Below, piece by piece: positions 24,962-33,994 of a stretch of DNA of 39,450 bases. Both the position numbers and the translations under genes were made by a program. The DNA is taken from assembly GCA_019308745.1 (NCBI GenBank), contig JAFDHO010000018.1, positions 1 through 39,450 of the forward strand, written 5' to 3'. The notes under the pieces were generated by a model. It was not told the DNA's origin. It saw nothing but the letters and a program-made list of their open reading frames with translations, and made no database searches. Source of the DNA: Deltaproteobacteria bacterium (GTDB lineage: Bacteria; Desulfobacterota; DSM-4660; Desulfatiglandales; HGW-15). Every line of letters begins with the position of its first letter. The first letter of the stretch is position 1.

Positions 24962-27900
24962 TTAGCTTTCTTCGATCATGGCCATAATCTGGCCCGTCTC
25001 AAAACCCGCCAGGTTTATGGCCCCGGACCTGCAGGAAGCCACGCAGAGCCCGCAGCCCTTGCAAAGAACGGGGTTTATCTCCGACTTGCCCGCAAATGGG
25101 CCCTCCTTGACAAAGGAAGGTGCGCTGTAGGGGCAAATGTCGATGCATACACCGCAGCTGCTACACACCATAGGATCAACATGGGCCACATTGCCGCTTA
25201 CCTGTATTATGTCCTTCGCAAGCAAGGCCATTGCCCTTGTGGCAGCGGCCTGGGCCTGGGCTATGGATTCATCGATCGGTTTTGGTGCGTGCGCCAGGCC
25301 ACAAATGAAGACCCCGTCAGTGGCGCAATCGACCGGGCGCAACTTCACGTGGGCCTCCATGAAAAACCCATCTTCATTCACGGGCACCTTAAACATCTTT
25401 GCCAGGCTATTTTCCTTCGGTGGAACCACTGCGGTTGCCAGGACCAAGAGGTCGGGGCTCAGATCCATTTCCCTCCGGATCGTGGTATCCGTAAATCGAA
25501 TCCTCAAGGCCCCATTCCCTCCGCTGACGCTTAATCCCTTTTCGAAGTCATATTTTAACAACAGGATTCCCCGGGCCCTGGCTTCCCTGTAAAGATCTTC
25601 CCGCAGCCCGTAGGTCCGCATGTCCCTGTAGAGAATAAAGACATCCATTTCGGGATTGAGTTCCTTGAGTTTCAGGGCGCTCTTCACGGAATGGGTACAG
25701 CATACCTTTGAACAATATGGCCGCTCCTCTATGCGAGAACCCACGCACTGCAAGAAAGCAGCACACTTGGTCTCGCCAATAGTCGCATCTTTTTCGATAA
25801 ATCTCCTGTCCAGTTCAAGGGCGGTCATGACCCGGGGGTCCTTTCCGTAAAGGTATGGTAACTCGTGGGGTTTGAGCTCCGAGGCCCCCGAAGAAATGAT
25901 GGTCACCCCGTGCTCAAGGATCTCTTCTCCCCCTCCATCCCCCTGTTCGATCGTGGTCTTGAAATTGCCTACGAAACCGTCAACATGTTTGATCTCAGCA
26001 CCCAGGCGAATATCTATGTTCTCATCTGATTCCACATCACTGATCATTCCCTTGATCTTTTCCTGGATGTCTTCTCCCCTCCAGGTTTCGTGTAAATGAA
26101 GCGCTTGACCCCCCAGTTGATCTTCCTTTTCGACGAGGGTGACGTGGTATCCCTGCCTCGACAGGAGCGTCGCAGCAGCCATACCGGCAACACCGCCCCC
26201 AACTATGAGGGTCGATTTGTTCATCTCCAGGCTCGGTTCCACCAAGGGTTCGAGGAGCGCGACCTTTGCCACGGCCATCCTCACCAAGTCCTTTGCTTTA
26301 TTAGTCGCCTCTTCCTTGTCAGAGCCGTGCACCCAGGAACACTGGTTCCGTATGTTGGCCATCTCGAATAGGTACTTGTTGATCCCCGCGTTGGTAGCAG
26401 TCTCCTGAAAGAGGGGCTCGTGGGTCTTCGGTGTGCAGGCCGCAACCACAATCCTGTTCAAGCCATGTTCCTTGATGATCTGGGCCATCCTTTCCTGTGT
26501 GTCCTGGGAACAGCTGAACATATTTTCCTCTGCGTACACTACCCCCGGGAGGTCCTTGGAAAACTCTACAACAGATGGCACATCCACTACGGAGGCTATG
26601 TTGGTCCCGCACCGGCAGACGAAAACTCCTATCCTTGGCGGCTCCCCCCGAACATTCACCTCTTCGGGGACCTCCTTTTCCCGTGTCTCTGTGAATCGAG
26701 ACACATAGAGGCTTGAGCCCGCCAAGCCTGCTGCAGCACTGGATTCCATTACGGAAGTGGGTATGTCTTTCGGCCCCTCGAATGCTCCGCACACCATTAT
26801 CCCCGGGACCGATGTCCTCACTGGCTCAAAGGTGCCCGTGGAGGCAAAGCCGTACTGGTTGAGGTCTATCCCGAGGCGCTGTGCCAAGTCCAGGGTCTCC
26901 CCCTTTACGCCCAGGCCCACAGAGAGGACCACCATATCAAACTCCTCCTCGACCCGCTCCCCTGTCTCGCTGATGTAACGGATGAGCTGTCTGTCCGTTC
27001 CTGGAATCTGCTCTATGTTTGTGATCCTGGACTTGATGAACCTTATGCCTGCCCCATCCCTGCCCCTGTTGTAGTACCGCTCAAAGTCCTTGCCATGGGT
27101 CCGAATATCCATGTAGAAGATAGCCGTGTCGAGAGAACCCTTGCTGTGTTCCTTGGCCAGCATCGCCTCCTTGATGGCATAGGTACAGCATACCGAGGAA
27201 CAGTAGTTCCGTGCCCCTACATGGGTGTCCCTGGATCCGATGCACTGCAGCCATGCGATCTTTTCAGGTTCCTTTTCGTCAGAGGGACGGACCAGATGCC
27301 CCCCATAGGGTCCGGAGGATGAAAGAATCCTTTCGAATTCGAGGCTTGTCACTATATTTGGAGACTTCCCGTATCCATAGACGTCATGGATCACGGGATC
27401 ATAGACTTTACAGCCTCCTGCGAAGATAATGGCCCCAACCTGAGCGATGAAATCCCTTTGGACGTCATCGAACTTTATGGCATCGGCAGGGCAGAATTTC
27501 TCGCACGCCCTGCACTTCCCCTTCTGGAGGTAGATGCAATTGTCAGGATCGATGGCGTATTTCAGGGGCACGGCCTGTGCGTATTTCACGTAGGCCGCTT
27601 TGCGCTTCACGAGCCCGGCGTCATATTCGCTGATGACCTTCTTCGGGCATTTTTCGGCGCACATTCCGCAGGCAATACACTTGTCCATGTCCACATAGCG
27701 GGGATACTGGGTGACGCTCACTTCGAAGTTTCCTTCTTCCCCAGTTATTTCCCTGACCTCGGACAGGGTGAGTAACTCTATGTTCAGGTGCCGGCCGACC
27801 TCGACCAGTTTGGGCGAGATGATTCACATGGCACAATCATTGGTGGGGAATGTCTTGTCCAGTTGAGCCATGACACCGCCTATTGAAGCGGTGCGCTCCA

Positions 27901-28003
27901 CCAGGTAGACATAGAACCCCGTATCGGCTGCATCCAGGGCTGCCTGCATCCCTGCAATACCCCCGCCGATAACCATGACAGAACCTATCTTTTCCTTGGT
28001 CAT
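24962..28003 (-). CDS. hdrA: HdrA-like flavoprotein, selenoprotein (Sec60), double-module
   Basis: 1013 residues if TGA 27824-27826 is Sec. Codons before and after are in one frame: [33 protein letters not shown]..., where other HdrA proteins have Cys. Module 1: FAD motif [13 protein letters not shown] (about 11-23), Sec60, [4Fe-4S] [12 protein letters not shown] (about 108-119), [17 protein letters not shown]. Module 2 starts like a classical HdrA N-terminus, [12 protein letters not shown] (about 458), then a second flavin motif [13 protein letters not shown] (about 599) and two C-terminal ferredoxin clusters ([23 protein letters not shown]). Methanogen HdrA is about 650 residues, so this is an enlarged form. 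HdrA is the flavin site that splits electrons in bifurcating Hdr complexes. ATG overlaps the hdrB stop (ATGA), with RBS AGGAGAAGG. Confidence 0.92.
27791..27826 (-). promoter_or_regulatory. Candidate SECIS hairpin in hdrA
   Basis: It starts at the TGA (27826-27824). After 15 nt comes a 7-bp stem CTGGTCG / CGGCCGG (27808-27791, two G-U pairs) with loop AGGT. The loop carries the GGU core seen in the E. coli fdhF SECIS, and its spacing (22 nt from UGA) lies within the known bacterial range. Confidence 0.65.
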
Positions 28004-28872
28004 GCCTTCTCCTGCGACAGATATCCCTGTATACCGGATATATCCAGTCTGTTTTCCTTTATGCCAAGTGTCCCATCGTCTATCCCCATGACTTTTCCAA
28101 GGAGCTGAGAGAAAAGAAGACTCGGGACTTTGGGGACTTCCCCGTTGAGGGCCGCCTGAGCCAAGTCGAATTGTACCTGGCACCAGGGGCAGCTGACACA
28201 CAAATAGTCCGCTCCGGATTCCCTGGCAGTCTGAAGTTTTCTTTTCATGAGATCCACGGAGAGTTTGTCATTGATTCCCATGAGAGGCGCGCCGCAGCAC
28301 TCCAACCTCAAGGGCCATTCCACGCTCCTGGCACCGGTGACCTCGACGAGTTCGTCGAAGAGGGAAGGGGAAACCGGGTCATCGAAATTCATGACATCGC
28401 TCGGGCGGAGTGCGTGACAACCATAGTGGGTCGCGATCTTCAGCCCCTTATAGGATAAAGATATCCTCTCTCCTATGGTCTCCAGGCCCACGTCTCTCCT
28501 GAGAACGGACAGGAAGTGGGTAACCTCCGTTCGTCCTTCGTAGGAGAGGCCCTCCTTTCCCAGTATCTTGTTAATCCTTTCTCTCAGTGCCGCCTCAGTC
28601 CTGAGGAGGTGATTTACCTTCTTTAGGCTCCCGAAACAACACTTGCAGAGGGTCATGATATTGAGGCCCCTCTTTTCCGCGATGGCAAGATTCCTCGCTG
28701 AAAGTAGCACAAAGGTATCGAAGTCTCCGTTCCGCATGGGATATCCACAGCAGTTGAAGGCGGGAATCTCCGTAACACTTACTCCCAGCCTTTCCAGAAC
28801 TGCCCTTGCAGAGGTCTCGTAGTGTTTCAAATGGCGAGGGATCTTACAACCGATAAATAGCGCAAAATTCAT
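28000..28872 (-). CDS. hdrB: HdrB-like CCG-domain subunit
   Basis: 290 residues with both cysteine-rich CCG domains. Domain 1 has [10 protein letters not shown] followed by LCKCCFGS; domain 2 has [18 protein letters not shown] and [10 protein letters not shown]. In HdrB these bind two non-cubane [4Fe-4S] clusters that reduce a disulfide (CoM-S-S-CoB in methanogens). The bacterial substrate is unknown; DsrC or another thiol-disulfide protein has been proposed for related complexes. Its N-terminus [19 protein letters not shown] is typical. It lies 147 nt after the membrane HdrC gene and is coupled to hdrA by ATGA. The second domain 1 motif reads CKCCFG, a slight variant. Confidence 0.93.
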   Translation of the reverse strand: MNFALFIGCKIPRHLKHYETSARAVLERLGVSVTEIPAFNCCGYPMRNGDFDTFVLLSARNLAIAEKRGLNIMTLCKCCFGSLKKVNHLLRTEAALRERINKILGKEGLSYEGRTEVTHFLSVLRRDVGLETIGERISLSYKGLKIATHYGCHALRPSDVMNFDDPVSPSLFDELVEVTGARSVEWPLRLECCGAPLMGINDKLSVDLMKRKLQTARESGADYLCVSCPWCQVQFDLAQAALNGEVPKVPSLLFSQLLGKVMGIDDGTLGIKENRLDISGIQGYLSQEKA

Positions 28873-29019
28873 GTTTAAGTTGCCACCCCTTGTAAGTCTC
28901 CCGTGCTGCGGGACCTGGCTTTGCTAATCCCCGGAGGGGATGTGCCTAGCCTGTTAACCCATCCTATTAACAAATCGATCTCTTTTGAACATCCTTAATC
29001 AATCTCTGTACAACCGCCT

Positions 29020-30780
29020 CTAACCAAGTCCTTCAACCTCGAGGGATTCTCTCACAGCCATATTTTTCAGTTCGTAGAGTACATCCGCGACCTTTACCCC
29101 CTGGGGGCAGTGTTCCTGACACTGGTAGCACGTTACGCAATCCCAAAGCATATTGGCACCCAGCGCTAAGTCCTTCAGTCCCAACCCGACGGATCTCATG
29201 ATCTGGTGGGGCAGCATGCCAAGGACTGCCTGGGGGTTTTCATAATTCTCCACGACCGGACACACCGTGGTACAGTTCTCACAGGAGTAACAGTAGGCAA
29301 ATGTCTGTGCCTGCGGGGAGCGGCTCGCCCTCTCCCTGAACTCCCTGCTCCGAAGACCCAGGTCTATGACCTTCTGAGTTTCCCTCATCAGCTCGCATCT
29401 CGAAAGGATGTGCTGCCGCGCCCTTTCAAGGGGCCTTTCATAATTATCGGCCTTCAGGTCCTCCCGCTCTATGCCGCGATAGAAGGAGAACTGTGACAAT
29501 ACGAGGGGGACCGGGTAGTCTCGCTGGATCATGTCCTCCTTCACGCTGAACCAGAGTTCTCTCAGGTTGATTCCCACGGGGCAGACGACGGTGCAACGGT
29601 CGCAATTCGTGCACAGGTAGACTCCCTCTTGGATCGACCGAATCTCTTCGTCTTTCAAGTCCTCTTTTCCGACATATCTCTTCAAGAAAACCATCTTCTC
29701 CGAGGGAAGAACCGTGATATTCCCGATACTGTGAAATGCCGCCGCCACCGAACACCTCCTGCTGCATGTTCCGCAGTGGGTGCAGGCATCCAGCTCCATA
29801 ATCTGCCTTGTCACAATGTTCGCGGGATCTGATCGATCCTTGTCCATCACTGCGTTGGCCATCAGGCTCATGGGACTCGAGAAGATGTGGAACATCTTGC
29901 TGAAGGGAAGATAGGCCAGGCCTATAAAGCACGCAAGAAAATGGATATACCAGAGGATCACATGCAACTTGATCCCGTCGAGTTCAAGTGCCACGGGTTT
30001 TATGGTCTTTGCTACCGCGTAACCGGCAAAGGCGGAGGTCGGTTTTGAGTGGCACGCAGAGCAGCTCAGTTCATGTATCTCACGGCCCTGCTCCAGGGTT
30101 TCTTCGTCAAAGGGCGGCTTGAGCCTGGGGGAGACCACTCCAAATTCCTTGACCCATAAGGCCTCCAGGGCCTTGAGTTCCTCCTCTTCGTCCGTATCGG
30201 AGTACTCCTCTATCATTTCCTGGTATTTCCCATAGGATGTTATCTTCAGCCCTTCCAGGAAGATACCCGACAACATCACAACAGCCAGGATACCAACGGC
30301 ATAAATGTCCATGGGGTTCGACTTCAGCCTGGGGACCTTCATTGTCAACCGACGATATATGGCAATGGCAATGCCTATTACTGCAAGGACACCGAACAGG
30401 TCCCTCAGGAACATGGCGGGGTTTAATGTGGGCATATAGTCAGGAAAGATCTTCTCGCTCACGAAGTTGTCCAGCGCGTGGAAGATCAGCAGGAGCATGA
30501 AGCCCGCAAATATCAAAATGTGCATCAGCCACCTGAGGAAATTCTCCCTGAGTACCCTTCTTTGAATTATCACGTCAACGAGAAAGACCCATATGAGGGT
30601 TGCTACCTTCTTGCTGAAAAGGGTTTTGAAGATCCCCCTCGCCGCCGCCTTAATCCTCGCGGAAGTCCCGAATCTCCCTCTATAGACACCCATATCCCGC
30701 CAAAACCAGGAGGACATTTTGTAAAGCATTCCTGCGGCAAATATCAGCAATGAGGCATAAAGCGAAATACTATAAAACAT
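29020..30780 (-). CDS. Membrane HdrC: NarI-like cytochrome b, periplasmic heme c, four [4Fe-4S], HdrC fusion
   Basis: 586 residues. N-terminal part (1-305): five predicted TM helices (about 4-21, 85-102, 128-143, 160-179, 273-295) of the NarI/HmeC/HdrE cytochrome-b type with His in H88, H102, H281 and H299 as possible heme b ligands (numbering from the TTG). The long acidic loop 180-270 has a CSACH heme-c motif (241-245). Loops 22-60 and 144-158 are strongly basic, so the positive-inside rule puts the CxxCH loop in the periplasm and the C-terminus in the cytoplasm. C-terminal clusters: CTHCGTCSRRC (334-344), CTNCDRCTVVCP (391-402), then the HdrC pair CYSCENCTTVCP (498-509) and CVTCYQCQEHCP (549-560). 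It is the first gene of the operon. ATG at 30780 (a TTG lies immediately before), RBS GAGGGG. Confidence 0.9.
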   Translation of the reverse strand: MFYSISLYASLLIFAAGMLYKMSSWFWRDMGVYRGRFGTSARIKAAARGIFKTLFSKKVATLIWVFLVDVIIQRRVLRENFLRWLMHILIFAGFMLLLIFHALDNFVSEKIFPDYMPTLNPAMFLRDLFGVLAVIGIAIAIYRRLTMKVPRLKSNPMDIYAVGILAVVMLSGIFLEGLKITSYGKYQEMIEEYSDTDEEEELKALEALWVKEFGVVSPRLKPPFDEETLEQGREIHELSCSACHSKPTSAFAGYAVAKTIKPVALELDGIKLHVILWYIHFLACFIGLAYLPFSKMFHIFSSPMSLMANAVMDKDRSDPANIVTRQIMELDACTHCGTCSRRCSVAAAFHSIGNITVLPSEKMVFLKRYVGKEDLKDEEIRSIQEGVYLCTNCDRCTVVCPVGINLRELWFSVKEDMIQRDYPVPLVLSQFSFYRGIEREDLKADNYERPLERARQHILSRCELMRETQKVIDLGLRSREFRERASRSPQAQTFAYCYSCENCTTVCPVVENYENPQAVLGMLPHQIMRSVGLGLKDLALGANMLWDCVTCYQCQEHCPQGVKVADVLYELKNMAVRESLEVEGLG

Positions 30781-30921
30781 CAACCTATTCCCCTCTATGA
30801 GGATCTACCGGAAAGAAGACCCGGGGCCTAATCCAGCACGGAATCCCATAGGATTATCTTCCGTCTCCCTGGTTGCGAGCCCCTGCAGAAAAGCAATTAA
30901 AGAAATTTTGCACAAACTCGT

Positions 30922-30950
30922 ATATTATTCAAGGGGTCAACCCTTGTCAA
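30922..30950 (-). promoter_or_regulatory. Consensus sigma70 promoter of the Hdr/Flx operon
   Basis: On the minus strand: perfect TTGACA (30945-30950), exactly 17 nt, TAATAT (30922-30927). It predicts a leader of about 135 nt before the HdrC start. It is the only strong promoter seen ahead of the seven-gene operon. Confidence 0.75.
30930..30946. promoter_or_regulatory. Palindromic operator candidate inside the Hdr promoter
   Basis: CAAGGG-GTCAA-CCCTTG, a perfect 6-bp inverted repeat with a 5-nt centre. It fills the spacer between -35 and -10, a position where a bound repressor would block RNA polymerase. It does not match the Rex consensus that I know. Confidence 0.5.
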
Positions 30951-31233
30951 TATGATTCTCCCTGGAAATTATTGGGGAGTTGGCCCGTTGTTATTGGCTG
31001 AGCTTTCAATTTGTGCTTTTAAGCGCTCAACAGTCAGGGTAAAATACATAAACCAGTGGTCTGTTGCAACCAATAAGAATATTTGACAATATTGAGAGTG
31101 TCCTGACGCAATTGGGGGATCCAGGACTCGAAGGACTCAGGGATTAAGGGTTTTGGGAAGCGAGGCATTCGGGGAATGACAAAGCGGCCAGAAGAAAGGG
31201 CGTTAGGCGAGAGGTAAGAGGCAACATCTTCAG

Positions 31234-31310
31234 TTTTGAACTTTGAACCCTGAACCTTGAACCAGTCGCGCGCTCTCAACGATCCTAACGATCCCGAGGT
31301 TCCCAACCTC
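31234..31310. repeat. Intergenic repeat tract C (inverted relative to D)
   Basis: 31234-31281 is the reverse complement of 32669-32715 with only one or two differences over about 47 bp (GTTCAAAG/GGTTCAGG/GTTCAAGG blocks plus a GAGAGCG unit). The following 31282-31310 reads, on the other strand, as GGATCGTTA/GGATCGTTG 9-mers. The rest of the 30.95-31.35 kb gap shows no gene. Confidence 0.75.
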
Positions 31311-31347
31311 GAGTTCAACGCTGGTTTCCAGGGAGGACAGACGAGTT

Positions 31348-32172
31348 ATGGCATCATCTTTTCCCATCATCCTTGCCCATGGAATCGCCCCCTTTGACAG
31401 GATCATGGGCCCCTTTTCATCTGCTGATAATAGCGATGACGACCGATTCCACTATTATAGAAAGATCCGCAGTTCCCTCCTGAAGAGGGGCTTTGTCGTC
31501 TTTCATGGCAGGGTAAGTTGGGCCGCTTCCCTGGAGAGACGGGCCTTTGACCTTTACAGGGTCATCCTTCAAATAACCAGGAATTTCACAAAATGGCCAA
31601 GGGTGCACATTATTGCCCACAGTATGGGGGGGCTGGATTCCAGACTGATGATATACAGATACCGATTGGAGGAACGGGTGGCCTCACTGACCACCATTGG
31701 AACTCCCCACCTGGGAAGCTCCTACGCAGATTGGGGGATCACGAGGTTTGGTTTCCTCATCCGCCTGCTCCGCCCTTGTGGACTAAATTTGAGTGGTTTC
31801 AGAGACTTGACGAGAAAGAACTGTTCTGTCCTAAACCGCTTGCTCGAGCATTTTGAGAATACTAACGGGGTAGTCTATCAGACCGTAGCGGGCGTGCAAC
31901 CCCTGGAAAGGATTTTTCTCCCCTTGCGAGCCTCATACCGGATCATATATAGGGAAGAAGGTGAAAATGATGGTCTTGTATCCCTCAGATCCGCCGCCTG
32001 GAAGGAGTCCTATTTTCGCGAAAGGATCGACGCAGACCATTTCAATCAGATCGGATGGTGGGACAGGGGAGAAGCAGCCGCCGGCATTGACAGAAAAACC
32101 TTTGAGAAGAACATAATCAACTTCTATGTCAAGTTGGCTACCGACCTTTACAGGCAGTTCCCTCACGCGTGA
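31348..32172 (+). CDS. Lipase-like alpha/beta hydrolase
   Basis: 274 residues. It has the lipase oxyanion segment ILAHGI (8-13), the nucleophile elbow AHSMGG with Ser92, and probable acid Asp208 (GENDGLVS) and base His231 (DADHFNQIGW). These motifs match triacylglycerol lipase/esterase families such as LipA of Burkholderia/Pseudomonas, although there is no signal peptide, so a cytosolic or alternatively exported location is open. The substrate is unknown. GGGAGG lies about 11 nt before the ATG. It is convergent with the VOC gene, and the pair lies between inverted copies of an intergenic repeat. Confidence 0.87.
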   Translation: MASSFPIILAHGIAPFDRIMGPFSSADNSDDDRFHYYRKIRSSLLKRGFVVFHGRVSWAASLERRAFDLYRVILQITRNFTKWPRVHIIAHSMGGLDSRLMIYRYRLEERVASLTTIGTPHLGSSYADWGITRFGFLIRLLRPCGLNLSGFRDLTRKNCSVLNRLLEHFENTNGVVYQTVAGVQPLERIFLPLRASYRIIYREEGENDGLVSLRSAAWKESYFRERIDADHFNQIGWWDRGEAAAGIDRKTFEKNIINFYVKLATDLYRQFPHA

Positions 32173-32212
32173 TCTTCTCTTCAGCCTCCTTGGAACCATT
32201 TTCCTGACGGAA

Positions 32213-32596
32213 TTACTTCCATTCCCTCAACTCTATGACCAGCCCGTCCGGGTCCCTTATCTCGGCCCTAATAGATGTTCCCAGGTCAACCGGGCCGTTT
32301 GCCACCTCTACCCCTTTGTCCCGGAGGTACTCCACAACGTCGTCCATACTCCACACCTCAAGGGCAAGGCCGCGATATCCCACGTGCCAGGGATCCTCTT
32401 GCTTCGGGGCCGGCTCCCGGGCGGATATCAATTCCAAGACCGTGTCCCCCAATTCGAGAAAGATCACCTCCTTCATGGGCGGAGCATCCACCTCTTTTCG
32501 GAATTTAATTTTGAAATTCAGGATGTTAGTATAGAAGTCAACGGTTCTTTCCTCATCACTTGGGACAATTTCGAAGTGGTCAATCCTCTTGAACAT
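32213..32596 (-). CDS. VOC-family (glyoxalase/bleomycin-resistance fold) protein
   Basis: 127 residues, one VOC module made of two beta-alpha-beta-beta-beta repeats. N-terminal RIDHFEIVPSDEERTVDFYTNILNFKIKFR starts with the metal-ligand His (H7); EVIFLELGDTVLELI supplies a ligand Glu; the second repeat holds YRGLALEVWSMDDVVEYLRDKGVEV and ends RDPDGLVIELREW with the final Glu. Family members are metal-dependent lyases, dioxygenases or epimerases (including methylmalonyl-CoA epimerase). The specific reaction is not clear. The RBS is weak. It is convergent with the lipase gene, 40 nt apart. Confidence 0.85.
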   Translation of the reverse strand: MFKRIDHFEIVPSDEERTVDFYTNILNFKIKFRKEVDAPPMKEVIFLELGDTVLELISAREPAPKQEDPWHVGYRGLALEVWSMDDVVEYLRDKGVEVANGPVDLGTSIRAEIRDPDGLVIELREWK

Positions 32597-32647
32597 AGCT
32601 TTTATTCCTTTCCTTTGTGGTCTTGTCAGTCTGGTCCATCTGGTGAG

Positions 32648-32715
32648 GGACGTTTGGAGCGTTGAAAGCGTTGAGAGCGTGCGACTGGTTCAAGGTTCAG
32701 GGTTCAAAGTTCAAA
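32648..32715. repeat. Intergenic repeat tract D
   Basis: It holds 9-nt units GGACGTTT, GGAGCGTTG, AAAGCGTTG, AGAGCGTGC (32648-32682), then the GGTTCAAGGTTCAGGG / TTCAAAG blocks that pair with tract C at 31.23-31.28 kb in inverted orientation. Confidence 0.75.
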
Positions 32716-32883
32716 GTTGAACATCTTGCCTCCAGCCTTTATCCTCCGACCTCAAGCCCCTTCCCTCCACTTTTGCTAAATTACCGGACGGCTTTCATTT
32801 CTGTCAATGGCAATTATACTGGAATTGTATAGTTATGAAAAAGGTGGTATCTTAGCTTTGGATTTCTTGCTTTGGGGGTCAGC

Positions 32884-33210
32884 CGTTGACGGCCTGTTGC
32901 CCAAAACGCGACAAGAATGTCGGTTAGCCCCTTGGGAGGTCTTTTCACAAGGCTCAATCAAATTCCTCCCAGACATTAGAACCGGCACCAAACATTCAAT
33001 AGAAGGCCTCAATAGCCCCAAAAGATCATCTCCACCGGAGCCTCTCCCTTCTGTGCCTGTCCGGAGATGACTATGAGAGTTATGGGGGCGTACAGAAGCT
33101 GAGATCGAATATTGAGCCTTGTGAAAAGACCTCCCAAGGGGCACCAGGGTGCTCTCGTGGTCCCCATTCGGGAAGAAAACGCATGAAATGATTTGGGCAA
33201 CAGCCTGTTG
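32884..33210. repeat. MITE-like repeat element, full copy 2
   Basis: About 327 bp. Outer inverted ends: left GGCCTGTTGCCCAAA (32891-32905) against right TTTGGGCAACAGCCTG. Inner inverted arms: GCCCCTTGGGAGGTCTTTTC and its reverse complement at 33114-33142. The core of about 150 bp contains a TCATCTCCACCGGAG / CTGTCCGGAGATGA-type partial palindrome and no convincing ORF or transposase. It lies upstream of the macro-domain gene. Confidence 0.82.
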
Positions 33211-33288
33211 ACGCAACGGTGAAGAAGCGGTGCTGATCTCACCTTTTCTGGAGTATACCTCTTAGGAGTCAAGGGAAGGAGGAGAGCC

Positions 33289-33810
33289 ATGAAAGAAAAG
33301 ATAGAGATCTTGAAGGGCGACATAACGAAACAACAGGTCGATGCTGTCGTAAACGCAGCCAATACGTCTCTTCTGGGTGGAGGAGGAGTGGATGGCGCCA
33401 TACACAGGGCTGCCGGTCCCGAGCTCCTGGAGGAAACCAGAAAGATAGGGGGCTGCCCCACGGGTGAGGCCAGGGTCAGCAAGGGCTACCGTCTCCCCGC
33501 AAAATGGGTGATCCATACGGTTGGCCCCATCTGGCGGGGCGGTAATAGCAATGAAGAGGAACTCCTTGCGAGTTGCTACCGAAACTGTTTCAAGGCGGCC
33601 AGAGAACTCGGGGTAAAGACCATCGCCTTTCCTTCAATAAGTACGGGGGCCTATCGTTTCCCCCTCGAAAGGGCCACCGAGATTGCCCTTGAGGAGACAA
33701 AATCATTCCTTGAGACTGACAGGGCCCTTTCAAAGGTCCTCTTCGTCTGTTTCGGAGATGAAGTCTTTCAGACCTACAAGAGGATTTTCGAACAGGTATT
33801 TGAGGAATAG
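33289..33810 (+). CDS. Macro-domain protein (O-acetyl-ADP-ribose deacetylase, YmdB-like)
   Basis: 173 residues, a single macro domain. Hallmarks: GDITKQQVDAVVNAANTSLLGGGGVDGAIHRAAG (ADP-ribose-binding loop with the Asn/Asp of catalysis), CPTGEARVSKGYRLPAKWVIHTVGP, and FPSISTGAYRFPLERA. The family hydrolyses O-acetyl-ADP-ribose or removes ADP-ribose from proteins. A strong RBS (AGGAGGAGAGCC) precedes the ATG. It is monocistronic. Confidence 0.95.
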   Translation: MKEKIEILKGDITKQQVDAVVNAANTSLLGGGGVDGAIHRAAGPELLEETRKIGGCPTGEARVSKGYRLPAKWVIHTVGPIWRGGNSNEEELLASCYRNCFKAARELGVKTIAFPSISTGAYRFPLERATEIALEETKSFLETDRALSKVLFVCFGDEVFQTYKRIFEQVFEE

Positions 33811-33994
33811 GCAAGAGGGAATCACAGGGGCCCTTTCGGAAGCTCCTTCCTCGACCTCTTCAAAGAGGAAGACAGCGACCAGTACGCACGATCCCTCGGC
33901 ACATCCAAGGTGTTGAACCAAATCAAACACCTCACTAGAGAAGGAAAGAGATCATCTTTCTCACCGAGGTTTTGCCTGAACCCCGGAGAATTCG

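Noticed and set aside
24962-28003. hdrA as a frameshifted or nonsense pseudogene
   Set aside because: Reading frame is identical on both sides of the TGA, flanking residues are conserved, the TGA is at the Cys position, a SECIS-like hairpin follows and selB is nearby.
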